Assembly: GCF_000159035.1 (NCBI RefSeq)
Contig: NZ_DS999576.1
Location: 437,922-500,453 of the forward strand
Reading direction: 5' to 3'
DNA length: 62,532 nt
DNA from: Actinomyces urogenitalis DSM 15434
Lineage (GTDB): Bacteria; Actinomycetota; Actinomycetes; Actinomycetales; Actinomycetaceae
Position 1 is the first letter of the stretch. Each line of letters begins with the position of its first letter. The notes below the pieces were generated by a model. The model was not told the origin of the DNA, ran no database searches, and saw only the letters and a program-made list of their open reading frames with translations. Positions 9,887-19,225 of the stretch are shown here, in pieces. The translations under genes were made by a program, and so were the position numbers.

Positions 9887-12049
9887 ATGGGAATCGTCGT
9901 CGCTATCGACGGACCGAGCGGGTCGGGTAAGTCGACCGTCTCCAAGCGCGTGGCTGCCCATCTGGGGCTGGCGTACCTGGACACCGGCGCCATGTACCGC
10001 GCTGCTGCCTGGTGGTGTGAGCGCAGCGGCGTGGACCTGGCTGATCCTGAGGCGGTGACCGCTGCTGTGGAGACGATGCCCCTGGATATGGGCCTTGACC
10101 CGCAGGCTCCCACCGTCGTGTGCGACGGGGTGGACATCAGCCAGGCGATTCGCGAGCCGCATATCTCGCAGGTGGTCTCCACCGTGGCGACCAACCTGTC
10201 CGTGCGCGCCGAGCTGGCGCGCCTCCAGCGCGAGATCATCCACGCCGAGTCCCTCGGCGACGCTTCCTCCTTCTCCGGCGGCGCCGGGATCGTGGCCGAG
10301 GGTCGTGACGTCACGACCGTCATTGCTCCGCAGGCGCAGGTCCGTCTGCTGGTGACCGCCAGCGAGGAGGCGCGTCTGGCTCGCCGGGCCGCAGACCTGG
10401 AGGCGGCCGGCAAGGCGGTGGACGCCGCGGCTCTGCGGGACCAGGTGGTGCGCCGCGACCGCGACGATGCCACCGTCTCCCAGTTCCTCACCGCGCCCGA
10501 GGGCGTGACGCTGGTCGACACCAGCGACATGACGCTTGAGCAGTCCGTGGAGCACGTGGTCGACCTCATTGAGCAGGCCCTGGACGAGGCTGCGGCCAGG
10601 GACGCTGAGGAGGACCTGCGGGCCGCGGCGCTGCGTGCCGGGCTGGAGGACTACGAGCTGGACGAGGAGGACCGGGCGCTGCTGGAGGCGCAAGAGGTGC
10701 CTGAGGCCGACGGCGGGCTCGATGCCGGGCTGCCGGTGCTCGCCGTCGTGGGTCGTCCCAACGTCGGCAAGTCCACGCTCGTCAACCGCGTGCTCGGCCG
10801 CCGCGTCGCCGTCGTCCAGGACACCCCGGGCGTGACCCGTGACCGAGTGTCCTACCCGGCGGAGTGGGCTGGACGCCGCTTCACGATCGTGGACACCGGC
10901 GGCTGGGAGCTGGACGTCAAGGGGCTCGACCAGGCCGTGGCCACGCAGGCTGAGGTCGCCGTCGAGCTGGCTGACGCCGTCATCCTCGTCGTCGACGCGC
11001 AGGTCGGCATCACGGCCACCGACGCCAGCGTGGTCAAGATGCTGCGCCGCTCGGGCAAGCCGGTTGTCCTGGCCGCCAACAAGGTCGACTCCGCCGCCCA
11101 GGAGGGCGACGCCGCGGCGCTGTGGAACCTGGGCCTGGGCGAGCCCTACCCCGTCTCCGCCCTCCACGGGCGTGGCTCAGGTGAGGTGCTTGACGCCGCC
11201 ATGGCGATCCTGCCGGAGGTCTCCTCCGTCGCCGGACCCTCGCCCGAGCACGGCAGCCTCAACCGGGTGGCCCTGGTGGGCCGTCCCAACGTCGGCAAGT
11301 CGAGCCTGCTCAACTCCATCGCCGGCTCCCAGCGCGTCGTGGTCAACGAGCTGGCCGGCACCACCCGAGACCCTGTTGACGAGGTCATCGAGCTGGACGG
11401 GCGCCAGTGGCTGTTCATCGACACCGCCGGCATCCGTCGTCGCGTCAAGCAGTCGCGGGGCGCGGACTACTACGCCGTGCTACGTACCCAGGGCGCGATT
11501 GAGAAGGCCGAGGTCGCCGTCGTGCTCCTGGACGCCTCGGAGAGCGTCAGCGAGCAGGACGTGCGCGTCATCCAGCAGGTGGTCGACGCCGGACGCGCTC
11601 TGGTGCTGGTCAACAACAAGTGGGACCTGGTGGATGAGGAGCGTCAGAAGATGCTCACCTGGGAGACCGAGCACGACCTGGCGCACGTGGCCTGGGCTCC
11701 CCACATCAACCTCGCCGCCCGCACCGGCTGGCACACCAACCGGCTCGTGCGCGCCCTGGACGCGGCCCTGGAGGGCTGGACCACCCGCATCCCCACCGGT
11801 CGTCTCAACGCCTTCCTCGGAGAGCTCCAGGCGGCCACGCCCCACCCGCTGCGCGGGGGCAAGCAGCCGCGTATCCTCTTCGCCACCCAGGTGCAGACCG
11901 CGCCACCGCGCATCGTGATCTTCACCACCGGATTCCTTGACGCCGGCTACCGGCGTTTCATCGAGCGACGCCTACGTGAGGAGTTCGGCTTCGTCGGCTC
12001 GCCGATCCAGATCGGGGTGCGGGTGCGCGAGAAGCGTCAGCGCCGCTGA
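9887..12049 (+). CDS. cmk-der: fused cytidylate kinase / ribosome-assembly GTPase Der
   Basis: One 720-residue frame joins two normally separate enzymes. Residues 1 to about 230 are CMP kinase (P-loop [11 protein letters not shown], then LDTGAMYRA and the AEGRDVTT loop). An acidic linker covers about 235-285. Residues about 286-720 are Der/EngA with two G domains (GRPNVGKST near 287 and GRPNVGKSS near 463, each with NKxD motifs) and a C-terminal KH-like domain. Cmk phosphorylates CMP/dCMP; Der matures the 50S ribosome. No stop or start separates the halves. The ATG at 9887 follows AAGGAGG at 9875-9881. Adjacent cmk and der are common in actinobacteria, and fused forms are known in Actinomyces and Bifidobacterium relatives. 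Confidence 0.96.
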   Translation: MGIVVAIDGPSGSGKSTVSKRVAAHLGLAYLDTGAMYRAAAWWCERSGVDLADPEAVTAAVETMPLDMGLDPQAPTVVCDGVDISQAIREPHISQVVSTVATNLSVRAELARLQREIIHAESLGDASSFSGGAGIVAEGRDVTTVIAPQAQVRLLVTASEEARLARRAADLEAAGKAVDAAALRDQVVRRDRDDATVSQFLTAPEGVTLVDTSDMTLEQSVEHVVDLIEQALDEAAARDAEEDLRAAALRAGLEDYELDEEDRALLEAQEVPEADGGLDAGLPVLAVVGRPNVGKSTLVNRVLGRRVAVVQDTPGVTRDRVSYPAEWAGRRFTIVDTGGWELDVKGLDQAVATQAEVAVELADAVILVVDAQVGITATDASVVKMLRRSGKPVVLAANKVDSAAQEGDAAALWNLGLGEPYPVSALHGRGSGEVLDAAMAILPEVSSVAGPSPEHGSLNRVALVGRPNVGKSSLLNSIAGSQRVVVNELAGTTRDPVDEVIELDGRQWLFIDTAGIRRRVKQSRGADYYAVLRTQGAIEKAEVAVVLLDASESVSEQDVRVIQQVVDAGRALVLVNNKWDLVDEERQKMLTWETEHDLAHVAWAPHINLAARTGWHTNRLVRALDAALEGWTTRIPTGRLNAFLGELQAATPHPLRGGKQPRILFATQVQTAPPRIVIFTTGFLDAGYRRFIERRLREEFGFVGSPIQIGVRVREKRQRR

Positions 12050-12096
12050 CGGCCCGCCGGCCACAGGGCAGAGGTGAGGCAGGCGCCGTCGAGCCC

Positions 12097-12102
12097 TAGA
12101 CT
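12097..12102 (+). promoter_or_regulatory. candidate -10 for leaderless pgi transcript
   Basis: TAGACT (TAnnnT type) ends 6 bases before the pgi ATG and there is no Shine-Dalgarno sequence. This spacing would place transcription start at or near the start codon, i.e. a leaderless mRNA. Inferred from sequence only. Confidence 0.45.
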
Positions 12103-12108
12103 GGGGCC

Positions 12109-13770
12109 ATGCTCAAGCCTGTTGATGCCACGACCACGCCCGCCTGGGCGACCCTCACTCAGCTGCACCAGGAGCTGGAGCCCGACCTGCGCAGCTGGTT
12201 CGACTCCGACCCTGACCGCGCTGAGCGCCTGTCCTACGAGCTCGGCGACCTCTTCGTCGACCTGTCCAAGAACCTCCTGACCGACGAGGTCCGTGACGCC
12301 CTCGTGGCGCTGGCGGAGCAGGTGGACGTGCCCGGTCGCCGTGACGCCATGTACGCCGGCGAGCACATCAACGTCACCGAGGACCGCGCGGTCCTGCACA
12401 CGGCCCTGCGCCGACCGGCGACCGACTCACTGACCGTGGACGGTCAGGACGTGGTTGCCGACGTCCACGCGACGCTGGAGAAGATCTACGCCTTCGCCCG
12501 CCGGGTGCGCTCGGGGGAGTGGACCGGAGTGACCGGCAAGCGCATCGAGACGGTGGTCAACATCGGCATCGGTGGCTCGGACCTGGGCCCGGTGATGGTC
12601 TACGAGGCTCTCAAGCCTTACGTCCAGGAGGGGCTGAGCGCCCGCTTCATCTCCAACATCGACCCCAACGACTGCGCCGAGAAGGTCAAGGACCTCGACC
12701 CGGAGACGACGCTGTTCATCATCGCCTCCAAGACCTTCACGACCCTGGAGACCCTCACCAACGCCCGCATGGCCCGCGACTGGTTCCTTGGCGCCCTCCA
12801 GGCCAAGGGCGTGCCGACCGAGGGCGCCATCGCCAAGCACTTCGTGGCCGTGTCCACGGCGCTGGAGAAGGTTGAGGCCTTCGGCATCGACCCGGTCAAC
12901 GCCTTCGGCTTCTGGAGCTGGGTGGGCGGGCGCTACTCCGTGGACTCCGCCGTCGGCACGGTCCTGGCCGTGACTGTGGGCCCCGAGGCCTTTGCCGAGT
13001 TCCTGGACGGCTTCCACACTGTGGACGAGCACTTCGCCACCAAGGCCCCGGCCGAGAACGTCCCCATGCTCATGGGCCTGCTCAACGTGTGGTACCGCAA
13101 CTTCTTCAAGGCCGCCACGCACGCCGTGCTGCCCTACGCCCAGTACCTCCACCGCTTCCCGGCCTACCTCCAGCAGCTGACCATGGAGTCCAACGGCAAG
13201 TCCGTGCGCTGGGACGGCAGCCCCGTGACCACCGAGACCGGCGAGGTCTTCTGGGGAGAGCCGGGCACCAACGGCCAGCACGCCTTCTACCAGCTCATCC
13301 ACCAGGGCACCGAGCTCATCCCGGCTGACTTCATCGCCGTGGCCAACCCCGCCCACCCCACCAAGGACGGGGACAAGGACGTCCACGAGCTGTTCCTGGC
13401 CAACTACCTGGCCCAGACTGCCGCGCTCGCCTTTGGCAAGACGGCCGAGGAGGTCCGCGCTGAGGGCACGCCCGAGGCCATCGTGCCGGCCCGCGTCTTC
13501 GCCGGGAACCGTCCGACGACGTCGATCCTCGCCCCGGCGCTCACCCCCTCGGTGGTGGGCCAGCTCATCGCCCTGTACGAGCACATCACCTTCACCGAGG
13601 GCATCGTGTGGGGCATTGACTCCTTCGACCAGTGGGGCGTGGAGCTGGGCAAGAAGCTCGCCCTCGAGATCGCACCGGCCGTGGGCGGTGACGAGCAGGC
13701 CTTGTCGACCCAGGACGCCTCGACGCGCCAGCTCATTGCCCGCTACCGCGCCGAGCGACGCGACGCGTGA
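12109..13770 (+). CDS. pgi: glucose-6-phosphate isomerase
   Basis: It interconverts glucose-6-phosphate and fructose-6-phosphate. The product is 553 residues, the long Pgi form. Hallmarks are the sugar-phosphate-binding [11 protein letters not shown], the SIS-domain segment [13 protein letters not shown], the [13 protein letters not shown] region, the catalytic Glu/His area [12 protein letters not shown] and [12 protein letters not shown], and the C-terminal [11 protein letters not shown]. The start has no ribosome-binding site but a TAnnnT element sits 6 bases upstream. Its stop overlaps the GTG of the next gene (GTGA). Confidence 0.97.
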   Translation: MLKPVDATTTPAWATLTQLHQELEPDLRSWFDSDPDRAERLSYELGDLFVDLSKNLLTDEVRDALVALAEQVDVPGRRDAMYAGEHINVTEDRAVLHTALRRPATDSLTVDGQDVVADVHATLEKIYAFARRVRSGEWTGVTGKRIETVVNIGIGGSDLGPVMVYEALKPYVQEGLSARFISNIDPNDCAEKVKDLDPETTLFIIASKTFTTLETLTNARMARDWFLGALQAKGVPTEGAIAKHFVAVSTALEKVEAFGIDPVNAFGFWSWVGGRYSVDSAVGTVLAVTVGPEAFAEFLDGFHTVDEHFATKAPAENVPMLMGLLNVWYRNFFKAATHAVLPYAQYLHRFPAYLQQLTMESNGKSVRWDGSPVTTETGEVFWGEPGTNGQHAFYQLIHQGTELIPADFIAVANPAHPTKDGDKDVHELFLANYLAQTAALAFGKTAEEVRAEGTPEAIVPARVFAGNRPTTSILAPALTPSVVGQLIALYEHITFTEGIVWGIDSFDQWGVELGKKLALEIAPAVGGDEQALSTQDASTRQLIARYRAERRDA

Positions 13771-15002
13771 GGGCCCAGGCACAGTCCGCCGCGGCCGTAG
13801 GCCGTACCGCAGCCGACCTCGGGGAGTCCGTCATCCCCGATGGTCGGCTGCGGCCGCTCACGGCTGAGGACAGGCTCCGATACTCGCGCAACGCTCTGGT
13901 TCCTGAGGTCGGGGTGGTGGGCCAGCAGCGCATTCGCGCTGCCCGGGTCCTGCTCATCGGTGCCGGTGCCCTCGCCTCCCCGGCAGCGCTGTACCTCGCC
14001 GCAGCCGGGGTGGGACGGCTCGGGATCGTGGATGACGACGTCGTCGAGCTGAGCAACCTCCAGCGCCAGGTGCTGTACACCACCGCCGGGGTGGGCCAGG
14101 ACAAGACCGAGTCGGCACGCCAGGCCGTCCAGGCACTCAACCCCGACGTCGAGGTCGTCACCTACAGGGCGCTGCTGCGCAGCGACAACGCCCTGGAGAT
14201 CATGCGTGGATGGGACGTCGTGGTGGACGGCACAGACAACTTCCCCACGCGCTACCTCGTCAACGACGCCTGCGTCATGCTGGGGCTGCCGCTCGTCCAC
14301 GGAGCCGTCTTCCGTTCTGACGGGCAGGTCAGCGTCTTCGACGCCCGCCAGGGCCCGTGCTACCGCTGCGTGCATCCCGTGCCGCCCGACCCCGGTTCCG
14401 TCCCGTCCTGCGCCGAGGGCGGGGTACTGGGCGTCATGCCGGGCATCATCGGCACGATGCAGGCGACCGAGGCGATCAAGCTCATCGTGGGAGGGGCGCG
14501 CCCGCTCATCGGCCGGATGCTCATGGTCAACGCCTGGCAGGCGACGACGGCGCAGCTGCCACTGCGCAAGAACCCCGGTTGTCCGGTGTGCGGCGAGAAC
14601 CCGAGCGTGCGCGAGCTGATCGACTACGAGGCCTTCTGCGGGCTTCCTGGCACTGGGGCCCAGCCCAGCATCGTGGGGGAGGGGTCTGCGGGTGAGCAGA
14701 TCACCGCGTCGCGGCTGCGCGCGCGCCTGGCCGAGGGTGAGATCGTTGGCCGTGACCTCACCGTCCTTGACGTGCGTGAGCCGGTCGAGGTGGCTCTCGA
14801 TCCCTTCCCTGGCGCGCTGCACATCCCGTTGGCGGAGGTGACGGGCAGGATGGGCGAGCTTGAGCCGGCGCGGCCGACCCTCGTGCTGTGTGCCAAGGGC
14901 ATTCGCTCGGCGCGCGCGATCCAGGTGCTCCGGCAGGCCGGCTACACCGGAGATCTCACCAATGTGGCGGGCGGGATGGCGGCCTGGCACGCGGGGGAGT
15001 AG
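13767..15002 (+). CDS. moeZ: MoeZ/MoeB-type E1-like adenylyltransferase with rhodanese domain
   Basis: It probably adenylates and then thiocarboxylates a small sulfur-carrier protein (ThiS, MoaD or CysO type). The product is 411 residues. An N-terminal ThiF/MoeB domain has the nucleotide-binding loop [18 protein letters not shown], Zn-ligand pairs CYRC and CPVC, and a conserved active-site region. A C-terminal rhodanese domain (about 310-411) carries the persulfide Cys in [12 protein letters not shown]. Actinobacterial MoeZ has this same two-domain layout. The nucleotide loop reads GAGALA where GAGGLG is usual. The GTG start overlaps the pgi stop. The carrier partner is not in the window, so the pathway is inferred. 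Confidence 0.88.
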   Translation: MRAQAQSAAAVGRTAADLGESVIPDGRLRPLTAEDRLRYSRNALVPEVGVVGQQRIRAARVLLIGAGALASPAALYLAAAGVGRLGIVDDDVVELSNLQRQVLYTTAGVGQDKTESARQAVQALNPDVEVVTYRALLRSDNALEIMRGWDVVVDGTDNFPTRYLVNDACVMLGLPLVHGAVFRSDGQVSVFDARQGPCYRCVHPVPPDPGSVPSCAEGGVLGVMPGIIGTMQATEAIKLIVGGARPLIGRMLMVNAWQATTAQLPLRKNPGCPVCGENPSVRELIDYEAFCGLPGTGAQPSIVGEGSAGEQITASRLRARLAEGEIVGRDLTVLDVREPVEVALDPFPGALHIPLAEVTGRMGELEPARPTLVLCAKGIRSARAIQVLRQAGYTGDLTNVAGGMAAWHAGE

Positions 15003-15062
15003 CCGGCGCTAGCGTCCTGGCCAGCGCCGGGATGCGGTGAGCGGGGTCACCGTGTCAGGATT

Positions 15063-15091
15063 TTTCGTGCGAGGCCGTCATGGGCTAAGGT
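15063..15091 (+). promoter_or_regulatory. candidate tRNA-Pro promoter
   Basis: TTTCGT (15063-15068) and TAAGGT (15086-15091) are spaced by 17 bases, ending 37 bases before the tRNA. The -10 fits TAnnnT; the -35 is weak. Confidence 0.4.
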
Positions 15092-15127
15092 TCTACTCGT
15101 TCCGAGCGGACCTGGTCCGTGAGGTCA

Positions 15128-15201
<74 letters not shown>

Positions 15202-15205
15202 CGAA

Positions 15206-15240
15206 AAGCCCGGTATCACGCGGAAAGTGGTACCGGGCTT
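15206..15240 (+). terminator. terminator hairpin after tRNA-Pro
   Basis: AAGCCCGGTA pairs perfectly with TACCGGGCTT, extended by four more pairs (one wobble), with a 7-base loop. It starts 4 bases after the tRNA and ends 28 bases before the next gene. Confidence 0.75.
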
Positions 15241-15268
15241 CGTCGTACACGCAGGCGGGAGGACTGAC

Positions 15269-15853
15269 ATGGACGTGCGATGGGACACGGGCACCTGGAC
15301 CCATGAGCCGGCTGAGGTGCGCCGTGAGGGGGAGGACCTGCTGGTTACCGCCGTCGAGGGCTCGGATGCTTGGCGGACCACCTCGTACGGCTTCATCCAT
15401 GCCTCGGAGCACGGTCTGCTGGCGCCCTTTGAGTACGGCACGGCCGTTGAGGTCGAGTACACCGCGGCTTTCTCGGAGCAGTTCGACCAGGCTGGCCTGT
15501 TCATCCACCGCTCGCCCTCACGCTGGGTCAAGGCTGCCACGGAGTACGCCGACGGCGTGCTCAGCGCTGGCGCCGTCGTCACCAACGGCTGCTCTGACTG
15601 GTCTCTGGCCCAGGTGCCGCAGTGGCTCGGTCAGCGCGTCCGTATCCGTGCCAGCTGGACCGACGACGCCGTCACGATCCGTGGTGGCGTGGTTGGGCAG
15701 CCGCTGCGGCTGCTGCGCGTCTTCCCCCTCGAACGGGCTGACGACGTCGCCGCAGGGCCCCTTGTCTGCGCGCCGACCCGCGCCGGGCTCACGGTCCGAT
15801 TCCACTCCTGGCGCGTGAACGACGCCGACACCTCGCTGCACCCGGACTCCTGA
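15269..15853 (+). CDS. DUF1349 family protein
   Basis: A 194-residue soluble protein with no signal peptide or membrane segment. It resembles the DUF1349 family, whose members adopt a concanavalin-like beta-sandwich: it opens with a W-rich strand (VRWDTGTWTHEP) and contains FDQAGLFIHRSPSRWVKAA, matching the family core in which a Gly-Leu strand precedes a WVK segment. GTG/TTG alternatives exist upstream only within the tRNA, so the ATG at 15269 after GGGAGG is chosen. The biochemical role is unknown. Convergent with the ArsR gene, 25 bases away. Confidence 0.75.
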   Translation: MDVRWDTGTWTHEPAEVRREGEDLLVTAVEGSDAWRTTSYGFIHASEHGLLAPFEYGTAVEVEYTAAFSEQFDQAGLFIHRSPSRWVKAATEYADGVLSAGAVVTNGCSDWSLAQVPQWLGQRVRIRASWTDDAVTIRGGVVGQPLRLLRVFPLERADDVAAGPLVCAPTRAGLTVRFHSWRVNDADTSLHPDS

Positions 15854-15878
15854 GTGCAGCAGCGCATGGGCTCCAGGC

Positions 15879-16556
15879 CTAGGAAGCCGAGCCGGCGGAA
15901 GGGGCGTCAGGCTGGTCCACTGCGGCGAGCAGGGCGACCCGGTAGTCGTAGGCGTACGCCCGCTCGCCGTCGTCGTCCCCTGCCCGCGAGTGGCGCCGGG
16001 AGGCCTCGATCGCCCGAGAGATGAGCGCGGTCACGCCCTCCTGGAAGGCCTGGGCCTCCTCGCGCGTCAGCCGCAAGGGGCCGTCCGCCCGCAGGCCGGG
16101 CAGCCCCAGCGCCTCAGTAGCCTCCAGCCGTGCCACGGAGAACAGCTCCAGGATCTGTGCCGCCTCGGCCTGCTCGAACTGCGCCACCACGGCCTCGCCA
16201 CCGGGAAGCTGCCGGATCGAGGCCGGGTCGAAGGACAGCCCTGTCCAGTCCGGGATCACCCACCAGGTCTCGCGGCCGTCGCCGCCCTCGGTGGGCACGT
16301 GGCGCTGCGCGACACCGGCCTTCTCCAGGGCCCTCATGTGGTAGGACACCGAGTTCGCCGGCTCGCCGACCGCCTGGGCGACGTCGGAGACCCGCATCGG
16401 CTCTCCGTGCACCATGGTGCGCAGGATCTTGGAGCGGATGGGGTGGGTGAGGAGGGTGAGCAGCCTGGCTGCCTCCTCGGCCGGCACGGGAACCGGCTCG
16501 CTCCACGCGGCGGTGTGGGACTGATCGGCACCACCCTGGTGCGCACCTGTGCTCAC
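15879..16556 (-). CDS. ArsR-type winged-helix transcriptional regulator
   Basis: A 225-residue DNA-binding protein. The winged helix is at about residues 28-95: LLTLLTHPIRSKILRTM, then the recognition region VSDVAQAVGEPANSVSYHMRALEKAGV. A C-terminal part of about 120 residues, with FEQAEAAQILELF, probably senses a ligand or dimerises. No metal-binding CxC motif is seen, so a metal sensor is unlikely. It lies 32 bases downstream of an MFS exporter gene on the same strand, so the two form an operon in which it probably represses exporter expression. The GTG at 16556 is the likely start. Confidence 0.82.
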   Translation of the reverse strand: MSTGAHQGGADQSHTAAWSEPVPVPAEEAARLLTLLTHPIRSKILRTMVHGEPMRVSDVAQAVGEPANSVSYHMRALEKAGVAQRHVPTEGGDGRETWWVIPDWTGLSFDPASIRQLPGGEAVVAQFEQAEAAQILELFSVARLEATEALGLPGLRADGPLRLTREEAQAFQEGVTALISRAIEASRRHSRAGDDDGERAYAYDYRVALLAAVDQPDAPSAGSAS

Positions 16557-16588
16557 AGCCCGTCCTCCCCGTGCTCCGACGTCGGTGC

Positions 16589-17971
16589 TCAGTGCACCCT
16601 GCGGGCCTCATCGTATGCGTCACCTGCCTGAGGTGGCACCACGGTGCGAGACACTGCTGCTACCCACCGGTCCGGCCGAGGCAGCTCGCGAATCGACCTG
16701 CTTGAGGCCAGGACGCCAGCCGCTGCCGGGAAGAGCACGCAGGTCAGCGCGAGCGTGGTGGCCGAGCCCAGCTGCGTCAGTCCGACCCCGACCGCCGCCG
16801 GCATGAGGGCCGGCGCACACGAGATGACCAGGCCGATCGCTGACAGGGCCCGGCCCTGTAAGGCGTCAGGAATCTGGGCCTGCATGTAGCCGCCGAGCGC
16901 ACCGTTGACCACCGGCAGGGCCAGTCCCACCACCGCCAGGAGCCCGAGCATGACGGGCACGTCCTGGGCGAAGGCCAGGGGGACGAGGAAGACCGCGATA
17001 AACAGAAAGCCTGTGATGATGAGCCGGCCGCTCGGCGCGCGGGTAACGAGAGGACCGGCAAAGGTCGCACCAGCGAGCATGCCGACCCCGACCGCGCCGT
17101 CGAGCAGGCCGATCTGCCAGGCGGGCGTCCCGGAGGACTGGAGGGTGAGCGTGATGCCGACCATGAGGGCCTGGATGCCGGTATTGACCAGGACCAGGGC
17201 CGCGACGATCCTCGGAAGGACCTCGATCTGACGGAAGACGGCGAAGCCGTCCAGGAGGTCAGCGATGACGGAGACCCGGCCGGAAGGGGAGGGGTCGGAG
17301 CCGGTCCCCGGGTCCTGCGACTGCTCAGGCCGAGGCCGCAGGTCCGCGCGGATCAGCCGCGTGGCGACCGCCTGGAGCAGAGGGCACAGTGCCCCGGCAA
17401 GCAGGGGCAGGCCGTAAGAGATATTGATGAGGAGTCCGGAGACAGGAGCTCCCAGGAGGTTGATCGCGGCGTCCCGGCCCTGGTTGGCCGACACGGCCCT
17501 GGGCAGGTCCTCGGTCGGGACCACTGACTTCAGGGCGGCGTCGGAGGCGGTGGAGAACAGACCCGTCAGGGCGCCAGAGACCGCGGCGACGGCGTAGAGC
17601 AGGGACGCTGAGAGCCCTGCGCACCACCATGCCGCCGCCGCGGCACCAAAGATGGTGGCGCGAGCCAGGCCGGAGACAGTGAGGCTGAGCCTGCGGTCCC
17701 ATCGGTCCACGAGCACGCCGCCCGGCAGGGTCAGGACGAGGCTGGCGACGGTGGACACCGTGGACACCAGGCCTGCCTGGACCACGGAGCCAGTGACGGC
17801 GTAGCCGATGAGCAGCATGGCGAAGGCCTGGATCGACCTGCCCAGCTGGGAGGAGGTGTCAGCGAGGAACCAGGCCAGGTAGTCCCGGTTGTGGTGTAGC
17901 GCAGAACGCCGCTCCTGGGCGGGAGAGGAGGTCAGCGGAGGGGTTGACGCGGGCTGCTCGTCGTTGTTCAT
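16589..17971 (-). CDS. MFS transporter, probable drug exporter
   Basis: A 460-residue membrane protein with about 12 transmembrane helices, of the MFS efflux family (FLADTSSQLGRSIQAFAMLLIGYAVTG near helix 1, and the loop 2-3 signature GGVLVDRWDRR). The ATG at 17971 is chosen; the frame stays open far upstream but that part has no family similarity and overlaps the opposite-strand methylase. The substrate is unknown. Downstream in the same operon is an ArsR-type regulator; upstream lies a nested palindrome that could be its operator. Confidence 0.87.
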   Translation of the reverse strand: MNNDEQPASTPPLTSSPAQERRSALHHNRDYLAWFLADTSSQLGRSIQAFAMLLIGYAVTGSVVQAGLVSTVSTVASLVLTLPGGVLVDRWDRRLSLTVSGLARATIFGAAAAAWWCAGLSASLLYAVAAVSGALTGLFSTASDAALKSVVPTEDLPRAVSANQGRDAAINLLGAPVSGLLINISYGLPLLAGALCPLLQAVATRLIRADLRPRPEQSQDPGTGSDPSPSGRVSVIADLLDGFAVFRQIEVLPRIVAALVLVNTGIQALMVGITLTLQSSGTPAWQIGLLDGAVGVGMLAGATFAGPLVTRAPSGRLIITGFLFIAVFLVPLAFAQDVPVMLGLLAVVGLALPVVNGALGGYMQAQIPDALQGRALSAIGLVISCAPALMPAAVGVGLTQLGSATTLALTCVLFPAAAGVLASSRSIRELPRPDRWVAAVSRTVVPPQAGDAYDEARRVH

Positions 17972-17988
17972 GACAACAAGAGTAGGTC

Positions 17989-18018
17989 TGCAATACCATT
18001 TGCGCAATGGCGTTTGCA
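17989..18018. promoter_or_regulatory. nested palindrome upstream of the MFS-ArsR operon
   Basis: Two nearly concentric inverted repeats are present: TGCAA (17989-17993) with TTGCA (18014-18018), and inside them CCATT (17996-18000) with AATGG (18006-18010). The block ends 18 bases before the MFS start codon, where a repressor would block transcription. It is the natural candidate for the ArsR-type protein's operator; binding is inferred. Confidence 0.6.
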
Positions 18019-18049
18019 TACTGAGGGCGGCGGCACCCGATACGCGTCG

Positions 18050-18119
18050 CACCGTTCGTGCGGCCCGCGATCTGGCAGCCTGGCCGGCGCCAAGTACCAT
18101 GCGGCAGGTACGAACGGTG
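18050..18119 (+). promoter_or_regulatory. methylase promoter framed by an inverted repeat
   Basis: A good promoter, CTGGCA (18072-18077) and TACCAT (18095-18100) with a 17-base spacer, lies between two 10-base arms CACCGTTCGT (18050-18059) and ACGAACGGTG (18110-18119). The arms are about 60 bases apart centre to centre, flanking the promoter on both sides. Confidence 0.5.
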
Positions 18120-18166
18120 GCTGAGAGCGGGTCTCGGCAGTCACGGCGCAGGCAGGGAGGGCGGTC

Positions 18167-19225
18167 ATGATCAAGTACCTCGGCTCCAAGCGCCTGCTCG
18201 TGCCCGTGCTGGGTCAGATATTTGCCACCTCGGGCGCCACGACGGGGCTGGACCTGTTCACCGGCACCACCCGCGTGGCCCAGGAGATGTGCCGTCAGGG
18301 GATCGCGACCACCGCCGTCGACATCGCCTCCTACTCCGAGGTCTTCGCCCGTACCTACGTCGAGCTCGACGCCCAGGCACTCACCCCCGCCGATCACGCT
18401 GAGCTGAAGCAGGCGCTGGCCCGCCTCAACGCCCTGCCGGGCGTGCGCGGCTACATCACCCGCACCTTCAGCGAGGCCGCGCGATACTTCCAGCGCGCCA
18501 ACGCCATGCGGATCGACGCCGTCCGCCAGGCGATCGAGACCGACTACGCGGGCACCTGGCTCTACCCGGTCCTCCTGACCAGCCTGATCGAGGCGGCTGA
18601 CGCCGTCGACTCCACCGTGGGGGTCCAGATGGCCTACCTCAAGGAGTGGGCCCCGCGCTCGTTCAGGCCACTGACCCTCAAGGCACCGCCGCTGGTGCCG
18701 GGTACCGGCCGGGCCCTGCGCGCTGACGTGCTCGACGTCGTTGACAGCCTCGACCCGGTCGACGTGGCCTACCTCGACCCGCCTTACAACCAGCACCGCT
18801 ACTACACGAACTACCACGTGTGGGAGACCCTGGTGCGCTGGGACGCCCCGGAGTACTACGGCGTGGCCTGCAAGAGGCTGGACTGCCGCGATGAGGCCAC
18901 GAAGTCGGTGTTCAACAAGCGGCGTCAGATGCCCCAGGCCCTGGCTGAGCTGATCGCCACCGTGCGTGCCGAGGTCCTCATCCTGTCCTTCTCTAACGAG
19001 GGATTCGTGCCCCTGGGGGAGCTGCGCGAGATGTGCCAGGTGCGCGGCGGCGCCGTCGAGGTGCTTTCCTTCGCCTCCGAGCGCTACAACGGCGCCCGCA
19101 TCGGGGTCTTCAACCCTCACGGCCAGAAGGTCAGCCGGATCAGCCACACGCGCAACACGGAGTACCTCCTCGTGTGCGGCGAGCCCCAGCGTGTGGAGGC
19201 CATGACACTTAACCTGCAGGTATGA
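18167..19225 (+). CDS. D12-class N6-adenine DNA methyltransferase, orphan
   Basis: It should methylate adenine in a short DNA sequence using S-adenosylmethionine. The product is 352 residues. An N-terminal MIKYLGSKR leads to the AdoMet-binding motif LDLFTGTTRVAQ; the catalytic motif IV is DPPYN near residue 204, followed by HRYYTNYHVWETL. It lacks a recognisable restriction endonuclease neighbour, so it is an orphan methylase or a relic of a restriction system. RBS GGGAGG precedes the ATG. It overlaps the following aldo/keto reductase by 4 bases. The recognition sequence cannot be told from the protein. Confidence 0.88.
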   Translation: MIKYLGSKRLLVPVLGQIFATSGATTGLDLFTGTTRVAQEMCRQGIATTAVDIASYSEVFARTYVELDAQALTPADHAELKQALARLNALPGVRGYITRTFSEAARYFQRANAMRIDAVRQAIETDYAGTWLYPVLLTSLIEAADAVDSTVGVQMAYLKEWAPRSFRPLTLKAPPLVPGTGRALRADVLDVVDSLDPVDVAYLDPPYNQHRYYTNYHVWETLVRWDAPEYYGVACKRLDCRDEATKSVFNKRRQMPQALAELIATVRAEVLILSFSNEGFVPLGELREMCQVRGGAVEVLSFASERYNGARIGVFNPHGQKVSRISHTRNTEYLLVCGEPQRVEAMTLNLQV

